Positions 45,691 to 55,246 of a stretch of 64,000 nucleotides of DNA are shown in pieces. Each line of letters opens with the position of its first letter. Position 1 is the first letter of the stretch. A program made the position numbers and the translations under genes. This DNA is from Photobacterium sp. CCB-ST2H9 (GTDB taxonomy: Bacteria; Pseudomonadota; Gammaproteobacteria; Enterobacterales; Vibrionaceae), in assembly GCF_023151555.2 (NCBI RefSeq), contig NZ_CP100426.1:1-64000 (forward strand), written 5' to 3'. The notes below the pieces were generated by a model that did no database searches, was not told the DNA's origin, and was given only the letters and a program-made list of their open reading frames with translations.

Positions 45691-46863
45691 TTATTGAGTG
45701 CGCGTTGATTGCGGCGATGCCGTCCAGACCTGACGGCCATTGACCCAGGTTGACATCACCTGATAGTCACTGCTCAGGGCGACAAAACTGGCAGATTTGC
45801 CGGTTGCGATACTGCCGAGACGTTTGTCGATGCCCAGCAGACGGGCCGGAATCAGGGAAGCCATTTCGATGGCTTTTTCCAGAGGTTGCCCCACTTCATT
45901 CACCATGGTTTTGATGGCTCCGATAAGTGATAAGGTACTGCCGGCCAGACCACCAGCGGCAGTCCGGACCACCCCGTTCTCCATGGTGACTTGCATCTCG
46001 CCCAGTTGATATTTTCCGTCCGGCATACCTGCAGCGCGCATGGCGTCACTGATTAACACCAGGCGATCCGGGGCGCATCGGCAGCAAATGTTCATCACGG
46101 CCGGGTGTACATGGTGGCCGTCGGCGATCAGTTCGATGGCTGCTGTGTCATGGCTCAGCCCGGCTCCGGCAGTTCCGGGCTCGCGGTGATGCACTCCTTT
46201 CATACCGTTGAAGCAGTGCACCAGACCATCGGCACCGGCATCGAGTGCCGCGCGGGTGGTGTCGTAATCTGCATTTGTATGGCCAAGCATCACGTTGATA
46301 CCTCTGGCTTTCAGGTAACGAATCGCTGACAGTGCACCAGGATTTTCCGGAGCCAGTGCAACCACTCTTAAACTGCCTTTGCTCAGGGTAATCAGGTGAT
46401 TTAATTCATCCGGTGTTGGATCACGGAACAGTGATTCCGGATGTGCCCCTTTGTTTTCGGGGGTGAAATATGGCCCTTCCAGATAACTGCCCAGTAATTC
46501 GGCACCACCAACACCTTGTGCCTGAGACCGTACAACCTGACGAAGTGCTGCTTCAATGTCTGTCATGGGGGCTGTGATTGTCGTTGCCAGAAAAGCGCCG
46601 ACCCCCTGACTGGCCAGATACTGTGAAAGCGTGTCCAGTGCTTCGTGGCTGGCATCCATCACATCCACGCCGGAACCGCCATGAACGTGAGTGTCGATCA
46701 GGGCGGGGATCAGGATTTCCGCATCCCATTCAATAGAATCTTCCGCTGAAGCGATTGGCTCGATCGCTGTAATTCGGCCTTGTGCAACATAAACCGCGGT
46801 ATGTTCCAGCCAGCCTGACTCAGTCAGCAGGCGGCGTGCGCGGATTGGCTGTGCGGTTATCAT
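45691..46863 (-). CDS. agaA: N-acetylgalactosamine-6-phosphate deacetylase
   Basis: A NagA-family amidohydrolase of 390 residues that removes the acetyl group from the PTS product. The metal-binding HVHGGSGVDVMD, the GHTNADYD region and the general-base aspartate in VLISDAM are present. I start it at ATG 46863, nine bases after GAGGG and immediately after the PTS IIA stop. Sequence alone does not distinguish AgaA from NagA; the GalNAc call rests on the operon. It lies between agaF and agaY. Confidence 0.88.
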   Translation of the reverse strand: MITAQPIRARRLLTESGWLEHTAVYVAQGRITAIEPIASAEDSIEWDAEILIPALIDTHVHGGSGVDVMDASHEALDTLSQYLASQGVGAFLATTITAPMTDIEAALRQVVRSQAQGVGGAELLGSYLEGPYFTPENKGAHPESLFRDPTPDELNHLITLSKGSLRVVALAPENPGALSAIRYLKARGINVMLGHTNADYDTTRAALDAGADGLVHCFNGMKGVHHREPGTAGAGLSHDTAAIELIADGHHVHPAVMNICCRCAPDRLVLISDAMRAAGMPDGKYQLGEMQVTMENGVVRTAAGGLAGSTLSLIGAIKTMVNEVGQPLEKAIEMASLIPARLLGIDKRLGSIATGKSASFVALSSDYQVMSTWVNGRQVWTASPQSTRTQ

Positions 46864-46864
46864 C

Positions 46865-47299
46865 TTAAATGCCCTCATTGGGACATTCGGCGCGAGACCT
46901 GTTCGCCAGCTCATCTGCCAGACTGGTCATGCCGCGATGGCCGCATTCCAGTGCCTGAACTCTGAATTCTGCCGGAGTAAGTTCATCCCGTTCCAACATC
47001 ATTTCGAGGATCATCTGTAGGTTCGCGCCTGTAACGACTTCAGCATCGTTTCGCGCCATGACTAGTGTGGATGCGACCCGAAAAGGACTGCCACCCAGCA
47101 GATCAGTGATAAACACAATGCCGTCACCGGTATCCACCTGCTCCAGTGCCGCTTTAAATTGTTGTTCCAGTAATTGGGTGGTGGACTCTGGCGGAAAATC
47201 GATAGCGATCACTTGCTCCTGTTCGCCTAAAACCTGCAGCATGGCGGCTTCCATACCGCTGGCAAATGCCCCGTGGCCACTCATAATCACACCTAACAT
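46865..47299 (-). CDS. agaF: GalNAc PTS enzyme IIA (mannose family)
   Basis: A 144-residue EIIA-Man domain. The phospho-acceptor histidine is H9 in MSGHG. The open frame extends to 47320, but MLGVIMSGHG is the family-typical start. Phosphate from HPr passes via this protein to IIB and then to the sugar. It lies between IID and the deacetylase gene, whose start almost touches its stop. Confidence 0.9.
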   Translation of the reverse strand: MLGVIMSGHGAFASGMEAAMLQVLGEQEQVIAIDFPPESTTQLLEQQFKAALEQVDTGDGIVFITDLLGGSPFRVASTLVMARNDAEVVTGANLQMILEMMLERDELTPAEFRVQALECGHRGMTSLADELANRSRAECPNEGI

Positions 47300-47359
47300 A
47301 ACGACTTCTCTCCGTTGCAAAGGGATGGGCCGCTCAGGCGGCCCTGTTTTTACTCGGGT

Positions 47360-48217
47360 TTACAGAAATCCGGCAAATTTTCCGGTAATACCCAGGACGA
47401 CAGTGATGATGATCAGACGGATCGGACTCCAGCCGCGTTTCACCAGTGCGTACATTGCCAGGGTGTACATCAGTGGCAGGAATGCTGGCATCAGCTTGTC
47501 AATCACGCCTTCCTGAACCTTAACCACCGCATCACCGGCAGTAATTTCAAGCGTGGTGCCCAGACGGACATAAGTTGCGACCAGCGCACCAATTACGGTC
47601 ATCCCCACGATGGATGCGGCGTGGCTGACTTTTTTGGTGTTGGCTTTAATCAGCGGAATTGCAGCAACCCCCATGCGATAGGCATAATGCGCCAAGCCGA
47701 ATCTCAGGCCGAAGTGGACGATGTTAAACAGCAGGAAGAAGACCACTGCGCCCAATATTGATCCTTGCAGGGCGAGGTCGGCACCAATCCCACCGCAGAT
47801 AGGCAGCAGAGTGAGCCAGAACATGGCATCTCCGATCCCGCCCAGCGGTGCACCAACGGCAATTTTGGTGTTCTGGATACTGCTGACGTTCTGCTTGGAA
47901 CGCTCCATCGCCAGCACAATTCCCATGACAAAAGTCACCAGAAATGGGTGAGTATTGAAAAATCCCATGTGGCCTTTCATCGATTTGGCCAGATCGACTT
48001 TATTGGTGTGGATCTTTTTCAGTCCCGGAAGCAAACCGTAGAGCCAGCCGGAGGCTTGCATGCGTTCAAAGTTAAAAGATGCCTGCAAGAGCAGTGAACG
48101 CCATGCCATTTTGTTAATGTCAGATTTCGTCAGTTCAGCACCGATGGTTTTGTCCTGATATTCATCTGCCGCAGCTTCCTGTACTTGGTTCAGGTCAATA
48201 TTCTTATTAGATCCCAT
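47360..48217 (-). CDS. agaE: GalNAc PTS enzyme IID (mannose family)
   Basis: A ManZ/AgaE-type membrane component of about 285 residues. It begins MGSNKNIDLNQ and shows the IID hallmark RSLLLQASFNFERMQASGW and GHMGFFNTHP. Several membrane segments occupy the C-terminal half. Its start overlaps the end of the IIC gene by about 11 bases, so the two are translationally coupled. With IIC it forms the sugar channel. Confidence 0.92.
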   Translation of the reverse strand: MGSNKNIDLNQVQEAAADEYQDKTIGAELTKSDINKMAWRSLLLQASFNFERMQASGWLYGLLPGLKKIHTNKVDLAKSMKGHMGFFNTHPFLVTFVMGIVLAMERSKQNVSSIQNTKIAVGAPLGGIGDAMFWLTLLPICGGIGADLALQGSILGAVVFFLLFNIVHFGLRFGLAHYAYRMGVAAIPLIKANTKKVSHAASIVGMTVIGALVATYVRLGTTLEITAGDAVVKVQEGVIDKLMPAFLPLMYTLAMYALVKRGWSPIRLIIITVVLGITGKFAGFL

Positions 48218-48977
48218 CTTCCAGTTCCTCTTGTTGTCCCTGTGCAGGCTCGCTTTTACGCATAAAATCAATCAGTGCCATCGCCAGTGCCGCAGCGGCA
48301 ATCGCCAGAACCGGCAGTTCAAGCCAGGCTGCGCCGACAAATCCAAGAATGAAGTAAGGAATGTAGGCATTTTTCATCATGATTTTCATCAGAACCGCAA
48401 AACCGATGGCTGGCATGATGCCCCCAGCAACCCCTAAGCCATCAATCAGAGTTTTCGGCAGGGCTTCAACAGCAACCTTGGCGTGTTCTGCGCCTAAATA
48501 GATAGGCAGAAATGCCCACAGGAAGTAAAAGGTTCCCAGCACGGCCAGTGCAAAGTAGTTCACCCTTTCGATGCCCTGCGTATCTGCGTTCTCGGCCATT
48601 TGGTCGCATTTGGACATCACTGGTGACATGGCTGAGAACAGGAAGGTGATTCCCATTTGCACCGCAACCGCAAATGGCACTGCGACTCCGACAGCCACTT
48701 CGGCTTCCACACCAGAGGAGATGGCAAATGCCGCACCAACAATGGTGCCGATGATGACGTTTGGTGGCTGAGCACCAGCCAGCGGAGCCAGTCCCATCCA
48801 GACCAGTTCAAGGGTACCGCCCACCAGAATACCGGTTTGCAGATCTCCGAGAATCAGGCCTACCAGCGGCCCCAGGACCACAGGCCGGTGAAAATGGGTT
48901 AACCCATTGAAGAGATCCAGTCCGGCGAAAAATGCCAGGATCCCCAGCATCAACGCTTGTATCAATCCTATTTCCAT
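48207..48977 (-). CDS. agaW: GalNAc PTS enzyme IIC (mannose family)
   Basis: A 256-residue polytopic ManY/AgaW-type subunit. The family pattern VLGPLVGLILGDLQTGILVGGTLEL is near the N-terminus, with LAGAQPPNVIIGTIVG shortly after. It forms the translocation pore with IID. An AAGGAAC site precedes the ATG. The C-terminus overlaps the IID start. Confidence 0.92.
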   Translation of the reverse strand: MEIGLIQALMLGILAFFAGLDLFNGLTHFHRPVVLGPLVGLILGDLQTGILVGGTLELVWMGLAPLAGAQPPNVIIGTIVGAAFAISSGVEAEVAVGVAVPFAVAVQMGITFLFSAMSPVMSKCDQMAENADTQGIERVNYFALAVLGTFYFLWAFLPIYLGAEHAKVAVEALPKTLIDGLGVAGGIMPAIGFAVLMKIMMKNAYIPYFILGFVGAAWLELPVLAIAAAALAMALIDFMRKSEPAQGQQEELEDGI

Positions 48978-49010
48978 CTTTCAGTTCCTTTTTATTTCTG
49001 CAGGGTCTTG

Positions 49011-49484
49011 CTAAAGCAGGGTGAAAATGTCAGTGGCTGGCTCTGTCGGAACCCCCTGTACTGTGCAGGTCACCCCGAGGTTTTTCAGTGCGTAAAAGCT
49101 TTGAATGTCTTTGTCATCGACGGAGACCGTTTTGTGGATCTGATTCTTTCCCTCGATGAAGTGCATATTGCCAACATTCAATTGGCTGATAGGTACGCCG
49201 CCTTCGACCAATGTGAGAAAGTCGGTTGGATTTTTCGCCACAATCAGAATCTTTTGCCGGTCAGCTGCTTTGTGAATGGTGTCGATCACTTTTTGCAGCG
49301 TCCAAAAGCGGATGCCGATTCCGTCTGCAATGACCATCTCCATGAGACTTTGCTGGAGTTCATTCCCGGCAACATCATCATTCGCAACAATGATCAGGTT
49401 GGCGTCGGTAAATCCGGCCCATTGCACACCGACCTGACCGTGTACCAGGCGCTCATCAATTCGGCTCAACACAATATTTGGCAT
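49011..49484 (-). CDS. agaV: GalNAc PTS enzyme IIB (mannose family)
   Basis: A 157-residue EIIB-Man/Sor protein beginning MPNIVLSRIDERLVHGQVG, with the phospho-acceptor H15. It receives phosphate from AgaF and transfers it to GalNAc during transport. It starts directly after the agaS stop, with an AAGGAAC site overlapping that stop. Confidence 0.93.
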   Translation of the reverse strand: MPNIVLSRIDERLVHGQVGVQWAGFTDANLIIVANDDVAGNELQQSLMEMVIADGIGIRFWTLQKVIDTIHKAADRQKILIVAKNPTDFLTLVEGGVPISQLNVGNMHFIEGKNQIHKTVSVDDKDIQSFYALKNLGVTCTVQGVPTEPATDIFTLL

Positions 49485-49486
49485 CT

Positions 49487-50659
49487 TTAGTTCCTTCTAA
49501 ATGAGTTTTGATATGGATAGATAGTGACTCCCTGAACCACACGGTTCACTTCACCGCTCGGACACGGGTTGTCCGGGCTTATCGTCATGTTGACCGCGCG
49601 GCTGAATGCATAGATTTGAGCCACCAGCAGATAGGGAAAGCACAGGGCTGCATCATTCGCATGGAGTGTGGCGGGGAGAAACAGGTGTTCACCCTGGCTG
49701 ATCACAGGGTCGGGCTGGTCGGCGATGGCGATGACCCGACGCGCCTGTCCGTCGTTACGCAATTCTGTGAGCAAATCTATATCGTAGCGGCGGGTGTACG
49801 GGTCATTGGAGATGAACACCATCACCAGACTGGAATCGTCGATGACCGATTTTGGCCCGTGGCGAAAACCGACGGGGGAATCGAAACTGACCAGAAGCTT
49901 TCCTGCCGTCAGTTCCAGCAATTTCAAAGCAGATTCCTGAGCGATACCCTGTAAACTCCCGCTGCCCAGATAAATCACACGCTGGCAAGGGTCATCGGCC
50001 AGCCCGCAGATAAAGTCCAATTGCTCCGTCAGCATGCGATCGCAAACATCAGCCACAGGCGCAAAGGATTCGGGAGTGAACTGATCCGGATGAAACACCG
50101 CCAGTGAAGCCAGCATCATGTTGGTCAGGCTGCTGGTCATCGCAAAACTGCGGTCATTGGTTTCCTCTGGCATCAGAAGCGCCAGCGTGTGGTCATCGGT
50201 CAGGCTGCGCTGATACAGAGCGCCTTCCTGATTACAGGTAATCACCAAGTGAAAGCAGTGGGGGAGTAACTGACTGGCCAGCTCGACTGCAGCCACGCTC
50301 TCCGGGCTGCAACCCGAGCGAGCAAAAGATACCAGCAGAGTCGGACAGGGTTCTGCAAAATACTCATTGGGATCCGTTACGATGTCGGTGGTTGCAATGG
50401 CTTCAAAACGGCGGCGGGTCTGACCTGACAGATAAGGGGCCAGAGCGCGACCGGCAAAAGCTGAGGTACCGGCCCCTGTCATGATGATACGCAGATCGGG
50501 CTGACTCAGCAAAGGGGTCAGAAACACATTGATCTGCTCCCGCTGCTCGCTGACGCTGGCCAGCGTTTTTTGCCAGCTTTGAGGCTGTTGGCTGATTTCG
50601 CGCGCGGTTGCTTCACCACCAGCGGCTTGTAGTGCTTGTATTGAATGACCTAGATACAT
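49487..50659 (-). CDS. agaS: AgaS, galactosamine-6-phosphate deaminase/isomerase (SIS domain)
   Basis: A 390-residue protein with two SIS domains, resembling the isomerase half of GlmS. The recognisable phosphosugar-binding stretches are MTGAGTSAFAGRALAPYLSG and SFARSGCSPESVAAVE, and a later SPVGFRHGPKSVI. AgaS converts galactosamine-6-phosphate to tagatose-6-phosphate and ammonia in characterised pathways. The frame opens at 50683, but MYLGHSIQAL at 50659 has a GAGA-rich ribosome site. Second gene of the operon. Confidence 0.9.
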   Translation of the reverse strand: MYLGHSIQALQAAGGEATAREISQQPQSWQKTLASVSEQREQINVFLTPLLSQPDLRIIMTGAGTSAFAGRALAPYLSGQTRRRFEAIATTDIVTDPNEYFAEPCPTLLVSFARSGCSPESVAAVELASQLLPHCFHLVITCNQEGALYQRSLTDDHTLALLMPEETNDRSFAMTSSLTNMMLASLAVFHPDQFTPESFAPVADVCDRMLTEQLDFICGLADDPCQRVIYLGSGSLQGIAQESALKLLELTAGKLLVSFDSPVGFRHGPKSVIDDSSLVMVFISNDPYTRRYDIDLLTELRNDGQARRVIAIADQPDPVISQGEHLFLPATLHANDAALCFPYLLVAQIYAFSRAVNMTISPDNPCPSGEVNRVVQGVTIYPYQNSFRRN

Positions 50660-50672
50660 CGTTCTCTTCTCT

Positions 50673-51965
50673 TTAAGCAGCATACTGTTGGGGAGAACAG
50701 GCTGCGGCGTAGACCTCAGTGACCTGCATAATTTTGTCGAGGATCAGCTCGCGCGCCTGATTTGTCAGATGTCCTTCACGAATGCGTTGATACTGGACCG
50801 GGAAATACTGACTCAGCAGGGGCAGCGGTATCGGCATTTCGTTGAGATTGCTGAGTAATTTGTCCAAACCTTCGCCGACTTTTTCATCCGGCCAGTAATA
50901 ACGGATCCGATCGGAATAGCTGTAGCTGCGCGCCAGGCGCTGAATGGCGGCATCACCCTGGTAGTAACCCTGCCAGTATTCCGGTTGAGCATGCATTGCC
51001 TGTTCCAGAACCTGACGCAAGCCAGAGCAATGGCGTGCCGCAACCAGCTCTTCTTCAACACAGGCCAGAGCAAACAAGGCTTCACGCAGAGCGAAGGTCA
51101 GTGCCGGACCGACTTTGAGAATGGCGAAGTGATCACGCACTAACTGGCGGTAAGCGTGTTCAGTCTGGTAATCCGTTGAATGTGCTTCAAAAATTAAATG
51201 GTCGTATTGTTCAACCATGTGACTGAGGGGCGCTGCTTTCTCTGGCTGATAGTCGATCACGCCTACGTGGTCGAATTCGACGCCGGGCTGTACGACCAGA
51301 CCAATCACCCTGGACTGAACATGAGATAATCCGACGTTGGCAAAAGCTTCCCAATGTGCCTGAATGGTCCGCCGGGCAGCTTCGGGGGTTGTGACTGCCA
51401 GCTCATCCAGTGTTTCATGAGCTCCGCCGGGCACAGGAACTTCGGTGCCAATGACGTAAACGAGGTCGCTGTGGCCGAAGGTAGCGATACAGGTTTGTTC
51501 TGCGATGACTGCCAGCCGGGCGGCTCTGGCAGCAACCGTCTCATCAGTGAGTGGCACCGGATCATCTGCGCAGGACATACTGCAATCAAGGTGGATTTTT
51601 TTAAATCCTGCTGCGACGTATGCTGCTATCTGCGCTTCTGCTTTGATCATGGCGCTGCTGCTATCTTCTTTCTGCCAGCGGTTTGGTCCGAGATGATCCC
51701 CCCCTAAGATCAGTTGGTGCCTGGGGAAATTGAGCCTTTGGGCGATCGAAAAAACAAACTCTTGAAAGTCTTCAGGTGTCATGCCGGTATAGCCGCCCGT
51801 TTGATCGACCTGGTTGGACGTTGCTTCAATCAGCAATACGGAGTTGTCTTTCAGGGCCTGACGAATAGCCGCTTCGATGACAAACGGGTGCGCCGAACAA
51901 ACGGAATAGATACCGACGGCTTCACCACGCTTATGCTTTTTAATCAGATCCAGCAAAATATCCAT
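50673..51965 (-). CDS. agaZ: Tagatose-bisphosphate aldolase non-catalytic subunit
   Basis: A 430-residue GatZ/KbaZ-type protein. The N-terminus carries [20 protein letters not shown], followed by [15 protein letters not shown]. It supports full activity and stability of the AgaY-type aldolase. Earlier work called AgaZ a tagatose-6-phosphate kinase, but E. coli data favour a structural role, with PfkA doing the phosphorylation; no separate kinase gene is seen here. First gene of the leftward operon, 338 bases from agaR. It overlaps the agaS frame only upstream of its chosen start. Confidence 0.9.
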   Translation of the reverse strand: MDILLDLIKKHKRGEAVGIYSVCSAHPFVIEAAIRQALKDNSVLLIEATSNQVDQTGGYTGMTPEDFQEFVFSIAQRLNFPRHQLILGGDHLGPNRWQKEDSSSAMIKAEAQIAAYVAAGFKKIHLDCSMSCADDPVPLTDETVAARAARLAVIAEQTCIATFGHSDLVYVIGTEVPVPGGAHETLDELAVTTPEAARRTIQAHWEAFANVGLSHVQSRVIGLVVQPGVEFDHVGVIDYQPEKAAPLSHMVEQYDHLIFEAHSTDYQTEHAYRQLVRDHFAILKVGPALTFALREALFALACVEEELVAARHCSGLRQVLEQAMHAQPEYWQGYYQGDAAIQRLARSYSYSDRIRYYWPDEKVGEGLDKLLSNLNEMPIPLPLLSQYFPVQYQRIREGHLTNQARELILDKIMQVTEVYAAACSPQQYAA

Positions 51966-52303
51966 GAGCCCGCTCCATCACGAGATTGATTGAAATTGAT
52001 GTATCAATGAATCTTTCGATTCGTTTCGTAATAACCTACCCCCAAACAAAACGAAAGAAAATAAAAAGAAAATGAAATTATGATCTCACGCAAATTCAAC
52101 ATGAAACAGAATGAGAAAGGAATGGAAATAGCTTTTCTTTACTTTTGTTTCGATTGTTCGTGCGTTTTAACTTTGCATGCTGCATACCTGATAGACTTAA
52201 TGAAAAGGAAACGAAAGAAAACAAAAGGTGCAATGCTTTCTTTTTAACCACTGAAGCCGTATACTCAAGCGCAATACTTGAACTAGTCGAGAAGACCATC
52301 ACC
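51966..52303. promoter_or_regulatory. agaZ-agaR divergent control region with several AgaR-like sites
   Basis: At least four T-rich direct motifs resembling the published E. coli AgaR consensus (MTTTCRTTTYRTTTY) occur here. On the plus strand they are at 52013-52032 and 52131-52156. On the minus strand they are at 52044-52079 and 52205-52228, each with CTTTCGTTT-like cores. They lie between the divergent agaZ and agaR starts, as expected for repression of both. Promoter boxes were not assigned. Confidence 0.65.
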
Positions 52304-53080
52304 ATGAAAAGCACGAGCGAAAGGCGTGAACAGACTTTGGGTATGCTCAGGAAGCAAGGAAGTGTCCAGGTTGCTGAGCTTGCTGAACAGTTCAATGTGT
52401 CAACCGTTACGATTCGCAATGATCTTGCCTTTCTGGAAAAACAGGGAATGGCAACCCGCTCTTACGGCGGCGCTTTCCTGAATGAAAGTGAAGCTCCGTT
52501 ACCAGAACATTCAATTGAAGACAAAAGGCAGCTCTATCGCAGTGTCAAAGATCTGATTGGTCAGGCAGCCGCTGCGATGGTGAATGATGGGGATACGATT
52601 ATTCTCGATTCCGGAACTACAACGAACTGTATCGCTGCCCATCTGATACATCATGACAAAGTTATCGCCCTGACTAATGGCCTGAATGTTGCGAATACGC
52701 TGGTGGATGCAGAGGGCGTGGAAGTGATTGTGCTGGGCGGGCATTTACGCCGTAAATCTATGTCTTTTTATGGCAGCCAGGCTGAGCATGCGCTGGATAA
52801 CTACCATTTCAACAAGTTGTTTCTCGCGGTGGATGGGTTTGACCTGAATAAAGGCATTACAACTCACAATGAAAACGAAGCCCGGCTGAATCGCCGGATG
52901 TGCGAAGTTGCCGATGAAATTATTGTTGTGACGGATGCCAGTAAATTTGGTTGTATCAGCCTGCACAAAATTCTTGAACCCGGAAAAGTACACAAAGTCA
53001 TCACCGATAAAGCGATTCCAGAGCGTTACCTCGACGGGTTGCGTAAAGCCGGAATCGAGGTGGTTCTGGTGGATGCCTGA
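52304..53080 (+). CDS. agaR: DeoR-family repressor AgaR
   Basis: The open frame reaches back to 52145, but ATG 52304 gives the standard DeoR start: MKSTSERREQTLGMLRKQGSVQVAELAEQF, a winged helix with recognition helix VSTVTIRNDLAFLE. The C-terminal sugar-phosphate sensor domain (about 80-240) contains the DSGTTTNCIA effector-site motif. The 258-residue protein should repress agaZSVWEFAY until an amino-sugar phosphate accumulates. It is divergent from the operon. Confidence 0.9.
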   Translation: MKSTSERREQTLGMLRKQGSVQVAELAEQFNVSTVTIRNDLAFLEKQGMATRSYGGAFLNESEAPLPEHSIEDKRQLYRSVKDLIGQAAAAMVNDGDTIILDSGTTTNCIAAHLIHHDKVIALTNGLNVANTLVDAEGVEVIVLGGHLRRKSMSFYGSQAEHALDNYHFNKLFLAVDGFDLNKGITTHNENEARLNRRMCEVADEIIVVTDASKFGCISLHKILEPGKVHKVITDKAIPERYLDGLRKAGIEVVLVDA

Positions 53081-53333
53081 AAACTGCTGACTGCAAGTCA
53101 TTGAAATTGGTTTTCAATGCTGAATAACCCGGTGAAATGCAGAGCCGGAGACACTGCATTCAGAACGATGATATATATTTATCCTGTCCCCCTGAGCTAC
53201 GGAAGTTACGGGGGATTGTTTTGATTGTCTCATTCGCGGTAACAATCCTTTTGATTTTTCAGGACTAATCATGCGGTTTGTTCTGTCATACCTTATTTCT
53301 CACAGGTTTTGATTGATAAACACGGAGAAGCAA

Positions 53334-54302
53334 ATGAAAAACATCAAGGGTCTTACATTATTCACCACACTGGCTCTTTTCGGTGGCGGAGCCGTAATTG
53401 CACCCCAAGCGGTCGCTGCTGAAACTTCAGTACGGATTCAGGCAACCAAAGGCAGCATTGCCCGTTATCAGGTTGGTGACGCACAAGTGATTGCGCTCAG
53501 CGATGGCAGTTTGCCATTGGATGTGCACCAATTGCTGAATGGTGCTTCTGAAGCGGAAATCAACTCCCGGCTGGCATATGCATTTCGCACAAACCCGCAT
53601 GAAACTTCAATCAATGCCTATTTGGTCCTGACAGATGACCGGGTTGTGCTGATTGACACCGGTGCCGGTGAGCTGATGGGTGAATTTGGCGGCCGGTTGA
53701 CCGACAGCCTTGCCCTTGCCGGATATACCCCGGATCAGGTGACGGATATTTTGATTACGCATCTTCATCTTGATCATGCGGGCGGCTTATCTGCCAAGGG
53801 GCACAGAGTATTTCAGAATGCTACAGTGCATGTCAGTCAGTCGGATATGGATCGGTTTCTGAACCCGGCCAATCTCAGCAAAGGTCTGGAAAAAATTGAT
53901 CTTGAGCGAAGCCAGAAGACTGTCGGGCTGTATGATTCGCAGGGCAAAGTCCGGCCTTTCTTGGGAGATTCCGTATTGTTTAACGGTATGGAAGCGGTGT
54001 CGACGGCCGGTCATACACCTGGTCACAGCTTGTATCGATTTACCAGCGGTGGTGAAAGCATCGTGTTTATTGGCGATATGATTCACGTCGGGGCTGTACA
54101 GCTTCCCAAACCGGCAGTCACGATTCATTTCGATGTTGATCAGAATCAGGCCAGAGCACAACGACAAAAGCACTTTGCGCAACTGGCGAAAACACGTCAG
54201 CTGATTGCTGCCTCGCACTTAAATTTCCCGGGGGTAGGCTACTTAAGAACTGCATCTGAAGGGTATGAGTGGGTACCAGCCGCTTATAAAAACCGGGACT
54301 AA
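53334..54302 (+). CDS. Exported metallo-beta-lactamase-fold hydrolase
   Basis: ATG 53334, with a GGAG site, starts a Sec signal peptide (hydrophobic about 7-25, cleavage near AVAAE). The mature MBL domain has the zinc motif ITHLHLDHAGG, then AGHTPGHS, IGDMIH and SHLNFPG for the remaining ligands, so a two-metal site is complete. Export and this motif set resemble periplasmic acyl-homoserine-lactone lactonases and related MBL enzymes of marine bacteria, but other substrates are possible. It converges on a LysR gene with five bases between them. Confidence 0.85.
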   Translation: MKNIKGLTLFTTLALFGGGAVIAPQAVAAETSVRIQATKGSIARYQVGDAQVIALSDGSLPLDVHQLLNGASEAEINSRLAYAFRTNPHETSINAYLVLTDDRVVLIDTGAGELMGEFGGRLTDSLALAGYTPDQVTDILITHLHLDHAGGLSAKGHRVFQNATVHVSQSDMDRFLNPANLSKGLEKIDLERSQKTVGLYDSQGKVRPFLGDSVLFNGMEAVSTAGHTPGHSLYRFTSGGESIVFIGDMIHVGAVQLPKPAVTIHFDVDQNQARAQRQKHFAQLAKTRQLIAASHLNFPGVGYLRTASEGYEWVPAAYKNRD

Positions 54303-54307
54303 ACCGA

Positions 54308-55246
54308 TCAACTGTGAGCAAGTGATACTTGGGTATCCTTGCTCATCGCATCCGGAAGTCGTGCGATCAGGAAATCCAAAAATAGTCTGACTTTGGGCGG
54401 CAGCATGCGGGTATGGGGCAGCAAAGCATACAGAGAAAAGTCCGGGCCGGTCCAGTCGGGCAATACACGCTGAATCTGCCCGCTTTGGATGAATGGTTGC
54501 ATGCGCATCGCAGAAAACAGACCGATTCCCTGACCGGACGTCAAATGATGGACGAGTAATTCTGGGTCAGACGCAACCAGGTGCGGCTGAATTGGCGCCG
54601 CATACGTTGTGTCACCATTGGTCAGTGGCCATGCAAAGCCATCAGCGGATTTCATCAGGCTGGTTGCCAGCGCGCGATGCCGTATCAGATCTTCCGGATG
54701 TGCAGGTTCACCAGCCTGTTCGAGATAACCGGGACTCGCATAAAGATGCATGGGTAAAGGGCAGCATTTCCGGGCAATGAGTTGAGAATCCGGAAGTGCA
54801 CCGCGCCAGATGCGAAAGGCGATATCCAGATCATCGGCCACCAGATCTTTGATGTCGTGGCTCATCACCACTTCCACCTGAATGTCCGGGTAGTGCTGCT
54901 GAAATTCACTGATAATCGGCGATAGCACATGATGGCTGAGCCAGTAAGTTGCTGTCACCCGAAGCCACCCTTTGGGGGCCGATTGCATCAGCGCCACGGC
55001 CTCTTCAGCAGCCACCAGCCCTTTGGCGAGGTGTGCGCAGTGTTCAAAGTATAGCTTTCCGGCTTCTGTTAAGCCGAGCTTGCGCGTTGTGCGTTTCAGC
55101 AGTTGTGTACCGAGACGTTCTTCTAATTCTTTCACCTTCCGGCTGACCCGGGCTTTAGGGACATTCAGCGCCTTTGCCGCCGCAGTAAAACTGCCTTGTT
55201 GTACCACTTTGACAAATGCAAATGTATCGCTGAAATCCGGCAGCAT
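54308..55246 (-). CDS. LysR-family transcriptional regulator
   Basis: A 312-residue LysR protein with an N-terminal winged helix (about 5-62; AAAKALNVPKARVSRKVKELEERLG) and a ligand-binding domain of the CrgA/AaeR-like type. RHHVLSPIISEF-like features are recognisable. An AAGGAAAG site precedes the ATG. The target is unknown. The convergent exported hydrolase is a neighbour but its promoter is not shared. Confidence 0.85.
   Translation of the reverse strand: MLPDFSDTFAFVKVVQQGSFTAAAKALNVPKARVSRKVKELEERLGTQLLKRTTRKLGLTEAGKLYFEHCAHLAKGLVAAEEAVALMQSAPKGWLRVTATYWLSHHVLSPIISEFQQHYPDIQVEVVMSHDIKDLVADDLDIAFRIWRGALPDSQLIARKCCPLPMHLYASPGYLEQAGEPAHPEDLIRHRALATSLMKSADGFAWPLTNGDTTYAAPIQPHLVASDPELLVHHLTSGQGIGLFSAMRMQPFIQSGQIQRVLPDWTGPDFSLYALLPHTRMLPPKVRLFLDFLIARLPDAMSKDTQVSLAHS

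Noticed and set aside
53186..53218. CCCCC/GGGGG hairpin after agaR as a terminator
   Set aside because: The stem is only five base pairs with an unpaired interior and a weak T-tract, so it was not strong enough to list.
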